Shown: piece after piece, positions 60,301-64,000 of the stretch
How the letters are laid out: every line of letters starts with the position of its first letter
How positions within the stretch are numbered: position 1 is the first letter of the stretch
Origin: Salvelinus alpinus
Taxonomy: Eukaryota; Chordata; Actinopteri; Salmoniformes; Salmonidae
DNA: 64,000 bases
Direction: 5' to 3'
Assembly: GCF_045679555.1 (NCBI RefSeq)
Contig: NC_092093.1
Span: forward strand, 60,049,566 to 60,113,565
Program-made: the position numbers and the translations under genes
Notes under the pieces: model-generated
Databases searched by the model: none
What the model saw: only the letters and a program-made list of their open reading frames with translations
Told to the model about the DNA's origin: nothing

Positions 60301-62221
60301 TTTGCTTCTTCCTCTGATAAATACTGCCTAGTATGAGAGATGTTCAAGTGTATTTCTGGCTAAAGGGGAAGCTTGTTATTGGCTTTGGAGCTTATACAAG
60401 TGATGAAAGTCATTACTGGAAGGAGTGTCTGTGAACTCTTGAGTTGCAAGGAGTTAATTAACTTTGGTTCATACTGGATTTTAGCCTGGAATCCTAACTG
60501 ATTTACTCCGTTTCATGGTGAAACAAAGCATATTGATTTGGATTCCAGGCTAACTGTATTTAAGGTAAGATACAAATGAGGGAAAATACTGTGTTTGTGT
60601 ACAAATTTGAGTGGGAAGTTGAGGGTGTGTTATGGAACATGAATTATACAAGCATAGCTATACAGGGTTTCACACTATTTCATATACTCTTAGTAAAAAT
60701 AGAGCTTAGGCTCAATTATTCATATGTTATTCTCAAAGATAGAAAAGCTATATCACATGGATACTAGTAGCCTACACTAGATACATTGTCAAAAATATTT
60801 AGATGGTTTTATTGTAACCTGGAAAATATATCTCTACTTAATCTCTTTGTAAAACAATGGTATTTCATTGCCTTGCTGATAAGAACACCTTTCTGTTTTA
60901 CAGATGCATCTGAGAAGAAGAGTGACCTGAGAGTGTGTGATGCTGCAACATGTCGTTACGGGGGAACCTGTCGAGAGAACGGGGCTGACCTGAAATGTGT
61001 CTGCCAGTTCCATGTAAGTAACACAGTGGGAAAAATGTTATCATGTTCTCTGTTGTGAAATAAGACTGCCATCACTATGAGCAAGAAAGCAAGCAGGAAT
61101 GGTTTATCCAAATGTGGCACAACCCTTTGCCATCCGTTAGCATGGCATTTGCTTATAAATTATTTCTGAAGTCTATAGGCATTAATAATGTTATATGCGC
61201 TTTCAGGTTCCTGTCCTCAGAAATGGTAAGGTCTAGGCTACGATGGTTCAGTAACTCTAAAATCCTACCATTACCCGTTGTGTTCCAGTGCTCTAAGAAG
61301 TACATCTCTGTTTGTGGGTCCAACGGAGACACCTTCCAGAATGAGTGCTTCATGAGGAGAGCAGCGTGCAAGCAGCAGAAGTCCATATCACAGGTCTCTG
61401 AAGGGGCCTGCTCTACAGGTGAGTGTCAGGATGCAGCAGAAGTCCATATCACAGGTCTCTGAAGGGGCCTGCTCTACAGGTGAGTGTCAGGATGCAGCAG
61501 AAGTCCATATCACAGGTCTCTGAAGGGGCCTGCTCTACAGGTGAGTGTCAGGATGCAGCAGAAGTCCATATCACAGGTCTCTGAAGGGGCCTGCTCTACA
61601 GGTGAGTGTCAGGATGCAGCAGAAGTCCATATCACAGGTCTCTGAAGGGGCCTGCTCTACAGGTGAGTGTCAGGATGCAGCAGAAGTCCATATCACAGGT
61701 CTCTGAAGGGGCCTGCTCTACAGGTGAGTGTCAGGATGCAGCAGAAGTCCATATCACAGGTCTCTGAAGGGGCCTGCTCTACAGGTGAGTGTCAGGATGC
61801 AGCAGACAGATCACTTTTTCCTCTCTCTAAACTGTCCCTAGTCATTGCCTTATTACTCATTTAGATTAAGCTGAAACTAACTCATTTTCTATGCTCTAAC
61901 TCACAGATGGCAGTTCCGGATCGGGTGACGGAGGTATAGTGCTGTAACTTGGTCTTACTTCACTTTAATAAGTTGGACTTGCCAACCCATGTTACAATGT
62001 TACAGAAAGAGCTTGCTAAAAATAGCTTGCTAAAAGAAAAGCTTTGCAAATCCAAACACTAATGGAACAATATTAACTTTGTTGACAGCTAACAGCACAT
62101 TTTTGTTATACTCCTTTCCTACAGATGATGAAGGATCAGGCACAGGCAGAGGGAAAAAGCCTACAAAATGTGGCACCTGCAAGTTTGGAGCAGAATGCGA
62201 TGTGGACTCTGAGGATATCTT
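54232..62221 (+). CDS. tmeff1: Tomoregulin-1-like transmembrane protein with EGF-like and follistatin-like domains, 5' part
   Basis: Tomoregulins are single-pass membrane proteins with two follistatin/Kazal modules and one EGF module that modulate TGF-beta family and ErbB signalling. Coding exons: 54232-54388, 60904-61013, 61289-61418, 61907-61933, 62125-62221, all GT-AG and phase-consistent. Exon 1 encodes [11 protein letters not shown], a hydrophobic signal core ([14 protein letters not shown]) and SGKGKGCL. Exon 2: [20 protein letters not shown] through CVCQFH. Exon 3: Kazal core [28 protein letters not shown]. Exon 4: acidic Gly-Ser linker. Exon 5: [18 protein letters not shown], start of the second follistatin module. 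The remainder is off the right edge. SDLRVCD, the GKGK exon 1 end and KCG.CK fit TMEFF1 better than TMEFF2. ATG at 54232 is preferred because the upstream in-frame codons begin only with GTG and would precede the signal peptide. Confidence 0.85.
54935..55450 (-). mobile_element. LINE 3' end fragments, two types side by side
   Basis: 54935-55085 (TCACATTTATTTATAAAGCT, AAACCCAGCCTAAAACCCCA) is the same repeat as at 34350-34480. 55095-55450 (CAAATGTTATTGGTCACATA, GGCAAGATGCAATAGATGG) is the salmonid LINE 3' region. No coding capacity. tmeff1 intron 1. Confidence 0.65.
56262..56412 (+). mobile_element. tRNA-derived SINE
   Basis: Head TGTAGCCGAGTTGGTAGAGC with B-box-like GGTTGTCCGTTTGATTCCCC; tail AAGTCGCTCTGGATAAGAGC ATCTGCTAAATGAC. 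tmeff1 intron 1. Confidence 0.83.
56528..56605 (-). mobile_element. LINE 3' end fragment
   Basis: TGTTATCGGTCACATACACG and GTGGTGAAATGCTTGTAAAT match the start of the element at 55095-55450. Confidence 0.55.
56901..58903. mobile_element. hAT-type element with 8-bp target duplication, inserted in a SINE
   Basis: Ends TAGAGGTCGACCGATTAATC and ATAATCGGTCGACCTCTA are inverted. GTAGTGAG occurs on both sides (56893-56900 and 58904-58911), the 8-bp duplication typical of hAT. The 2003-bp interior has no transposase frame, contains a SINE (56945-57145), and includes an internal duplication of about 200 bp (about 57355-57550 and 57645-57860, both with ACCTAACCATAAACATCAAT). tmeff1 intron 1. Confidence 0.9.
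56945..57145 (-). mobile_element. tRNA-derived SINE inside the hAT element
   Basis: Minus-strand salmonid SINE: the plus strand reads TTTAACTAGGCAAGTCAGTT, AAGAACACA, then GTGGGTTAACTGCCTTGTTC and a degraded tRNA-like head. It therefore inserted after, or moved with, the hAT copy. Confidence 0.82.
59001..60903. other. tmeff1 intron 1, unassigned stretch
   Basis: Apart from the CT-rich tract near 59335-59440, I see no exon or named repeat before the tmeff1 exon 2 acceptor at 60903. Confidence 0.5.
59335..59440. repeat. CT-rich simple sequence
   Basis: Mixed TCTC, CCTCC and a run of 14 C in tmeff1 intron 1. Low complexity with no coding signal. Confidence 0.85.
60904..61013 (+). CDS. tmeff1: tmeff1 exon 2 (first follistatin module)
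   Basis: 110 bp from acceptor TTTTACAG to donor GTAAGT. It encodes the six-cysteine follistatin N-lobe [16 protein letters not shown] and LKCVCQFH. The phase joins cleanly to TGC of exon 3. Confidence 0.9.
61289..61418 (+). CDS. tmeff1: tmeff1 exon 3 (first Kazal core)
   Basis: 130 bp from acceptor GTTCCAG to donor GTGAGT at 61419. It encodes [20 protein letters not shown] and [23 protein letters not shown]. Its last 40 bp and donor are repeated six more times directly downstream. Reading through the first donor meets TGA at 61460-61462, before the second donor, so only the first donor leaves an open frame. Confidence 0.9.
61379..61805 (+). repeat. 61-bp tandem repeat carrying the exon 3 end and splice donor of tmeff1, 7 units
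   Basis: Units start at 61379, 61440, 61501, 61562, 61623, 61684 and 61745. Each holds 40 bp of exon 3 coding sequence (AAGTCCATATCACAGGTCTC through CTCTACAG), then the donor GTGAGTGTC and GGATGCAGCAG. The units look nearly identical. The first is the functional exon end; the other six are intronic by the gene model. Confidence 0.95.
61907..62221 (+). CDS. tmeff1: tmeff1 exons 4 and 5 (linker and start of second follistatin module)
   Basis: Exon 4 (61907-61933, 27 bp) encodes the linker (D)GSSGSGDG. Exon 5 (62125-62221, 97 bp) encodes [20 protein letters not shown] and [12 protein letters not shown]. Both sit between AG and GT (donors GTATAG and GTGAGT). The acidic Gly-Ser linker between the two follistatin modules matches tomoregulins. 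Confidence 0.82.
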
Positions 62222-62920
62222 GTGAGTACTTTCTTCTGGAATTATACCCTTTACAGAAAGACTTCACGGTATGTTGCCTATAAAATAAATCAGGCTATGT
62301 TTTTTAGAACCTAATTCATACAGGCCCATTTTTGCCACATCCTTTCCAGGAAAAGCTTTCACCATCACAAAGAAATCCATTATGTTTTAGGCAGGTCCTA
62401 AGAAACATTATAAGACTAATAACATTTATTTTTATAAGATTAGAATGGCATATTTTGAGTTGAATTATATTACTGGCCTGTGCATCCTATAGGATACATG
62501 GCTGTGCCATGCACATGAAATCAAGTTATTTAGTTCAGTAAACAGACAAGACTACCCTGATCACAGTAAACACACATATATTTTACAGTAGGCTAAGAAT
62601 ATAATTAAATATAACAGAATAAAATACAAATAATGCTTTTCCCATACAACTTGCATCACACAACGGCAGCGTGTGGAACTGCTGTCAAATAAAGAAAGGT
62701 GATATTTTGAAACTGAACCCATGCTTTTATTATCCACGTTTTGTATTTTTCCTGACCTCACTCCGCTTTGTTAGGGAGCAGGTGTAGTGTCTTACATTGA
62801 GAGTATCTTCATCACGATACCAAAATAATATCTATCTATTGTATATTTTCAAAAGCATGTGAATTTCATGTTTATATTTCACAAACTTTGCAGGCTTTTG
62901 GAGTTGCTCAAGCAAAATAA

Positions 62921-63267
62921 TAGACCTACAGTTGATTTAGGCTACATTACAGCATGCTAAATGTTTCTGATCAGTGCTAGACCTACAGTTGATTTAGGCT
63001 ACATTACAGCATGCTAAATGTTTCTGATCAGTGCTAGACCTACAGTTGATTTAGGCTACATTACAGCATGCTAAATGTTTCTGATCAGTGCTAGACCTAC
63101 AGTTGATTTAGGCTACATTACAGCATGCTAAGTGTTTCTGATCAGTGCTAGACCTACAGTTGATTTAGGCTACATTACAGCATGCTAAATGTTTCTGATC
63201 AGTGATAGACCTACAGTTGATTTAGGCTACATTACAGCATGCTAAATGTTTCTGATCAGTGATAGAT
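62921..63267. repeat. 57-bp tandem repeat, 6 units
   Basis: Unit TAGACCTACAGTTGATTTAG, GCTACATTACAGCATGCTAA, ATGTTTCTGATCAGTGC. The units differ by single bases. It lies in tmeff1 intron 5. Confidence 0.95.
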
Positions 63268-64000
63268 GAGCTATACCACCTCCACTTATCTGCCCAGCCA
63301 GAGAATTAACCAAATATATAGACGGATGGATATTCAGTGAAGCAAAATCACATTGATTGATTTAGACAAGTCACAGGATTTTGGTCAGGAGAAGGCCTAG
63401 GCCACTAAGCGACTATGAGTGAAGAGAAAAATGATCCACTTGTTAAGTTACATAACATGCAGGCAAAATGTTCTGACCAGTGCTAATGAATGAACCAACT
63501 AGACAAGGTGATCATGAGCAGCACTCACCTCAACTTAGCTAACATTTCCACAGCCTAATTGTTGCCTAACTAATATCCAAATGGAGAATATTATGACATT
63601 GATTGATCTCCACACTTGTCTCAAAGCAGCACAAAACGCTGCTGAAATAGTTGCTATTGCTTCAAATGTATTATAACAATTAGATGACTTTTGGAGTTAC
63701 AGTAACCAATAATTTGATGCCTTCAATTGCATTAGCCTACTTTATTCCAGTATTTTCTGTCATTCAGTAATATTTATTCCCACAGTAATTATTTATGGAT
63801 CCATCCAGTTGTGGTTAAGAAAACAGTGTGTGTGGTGACATGCCTCGCAAAGTTTACAACTGCCAGGAGGATAGTAGTAACGGGCGCTGCCTAGCAACCA
63901 GAGCATAGTGCGCGCCAATGCCGCCTCAGCATTACGGCTACATTTCATACTAAGCCATAGGCAGAACTTTATCACAATCATGGCTAGGTCGGTTTGCGGA
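63268..64000. other. tmeff1 intron 5, unassigned
   Basis: No sixth exon is recognisable before the window ends, so the second follistatin module must continue to the right. Confidence 0.5.

Noticed and set aside
61667-61864. Small plus-strand frame within the 61-bp repeat
   Set aside because: A read of the repeated exon end; no acceptor supports it as an independent exon.

Overview
The window is vertebrate nuclear DNA, almost certainly from a salmonid fish (salmon, trout or char). It has long introns with GT-AG splice sites, several tRNA-derived SINEs of salmonid type, many Tc1/mariner relics including a Sleeping Beauty-type element, hAT elements, LINE fragments and many tandem repeats. There are no bacterial operons, no CRISPR array and no functional RNA gene that I can support.

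Three protein-coding genes are present, all recognised by joining exons. (1) An EGFR (ErbB1) gene on the minus strand at 60-25251: signal-peptide exon 1 at 25173-25251, then a 21.9-kb intron 1, then exons 2-5 at 3170-3321, 2547-2754, 685-820 and 60-128. The gene continues off the left edge. Exon 4 carries one extra base that shifts the frame. (2) A complete V-ATPase a-subunit gene, closest to ATP6V0A4, on the minus strand at 35663-52025. Its 20 coding exons join without a phase conflict into 825 codons plus stop. (3) The first five coding exons of a tomoregulin gene (TMEFF1-like) on the plus strand at 54232-62221; the gene continues off the right edge. The V-ATPase and tmeff1 genes are head to head with start codons 2.2 kb apart.

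Region by region: 1-3400, egfr exons 2-5 and a Tc1 relic; 3600-25170, egfr intron 1, holding a 4.7-kb C/T-rich 23-bp satellite, a perfect 130-bp inverted repeat, a 35-bp satellite, a long (AC)n and many transposon relics; 25250-35660, intergenic, with a palindromic element, LINE pieces split by a Tc1 element, a 53-bp satellite and a second copy of a terminal-inverted-repeat element; 35663-52025, the V-ATPase gene with a Sleeping Beauty-type copy and a 5.5-kb 32-bp satellite in introns; 52300-54200, two short satellites and the shared upstream region; 54232-64000, tmeff1 with a hAT element inserted into a SINE, a 61-bp repeat that multiplies an exon end with its splice donor, and a 57-bp satellite.

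The genes do not form a pathway. EGFR is a receptor tyrosine kinase, tomoregulin is a membrane protein with follistatin and EGF modules, and the a subunit carries protons through the V-ATPase. The most unusual material is tandem repetition of splice-site-like sequence inside introns, the G-rich satellite that would be transcribed within egfr pre-mRNA, the long perfect palindrome, and the egfr exon 4 frameshift. I did not find a new enzyme system.
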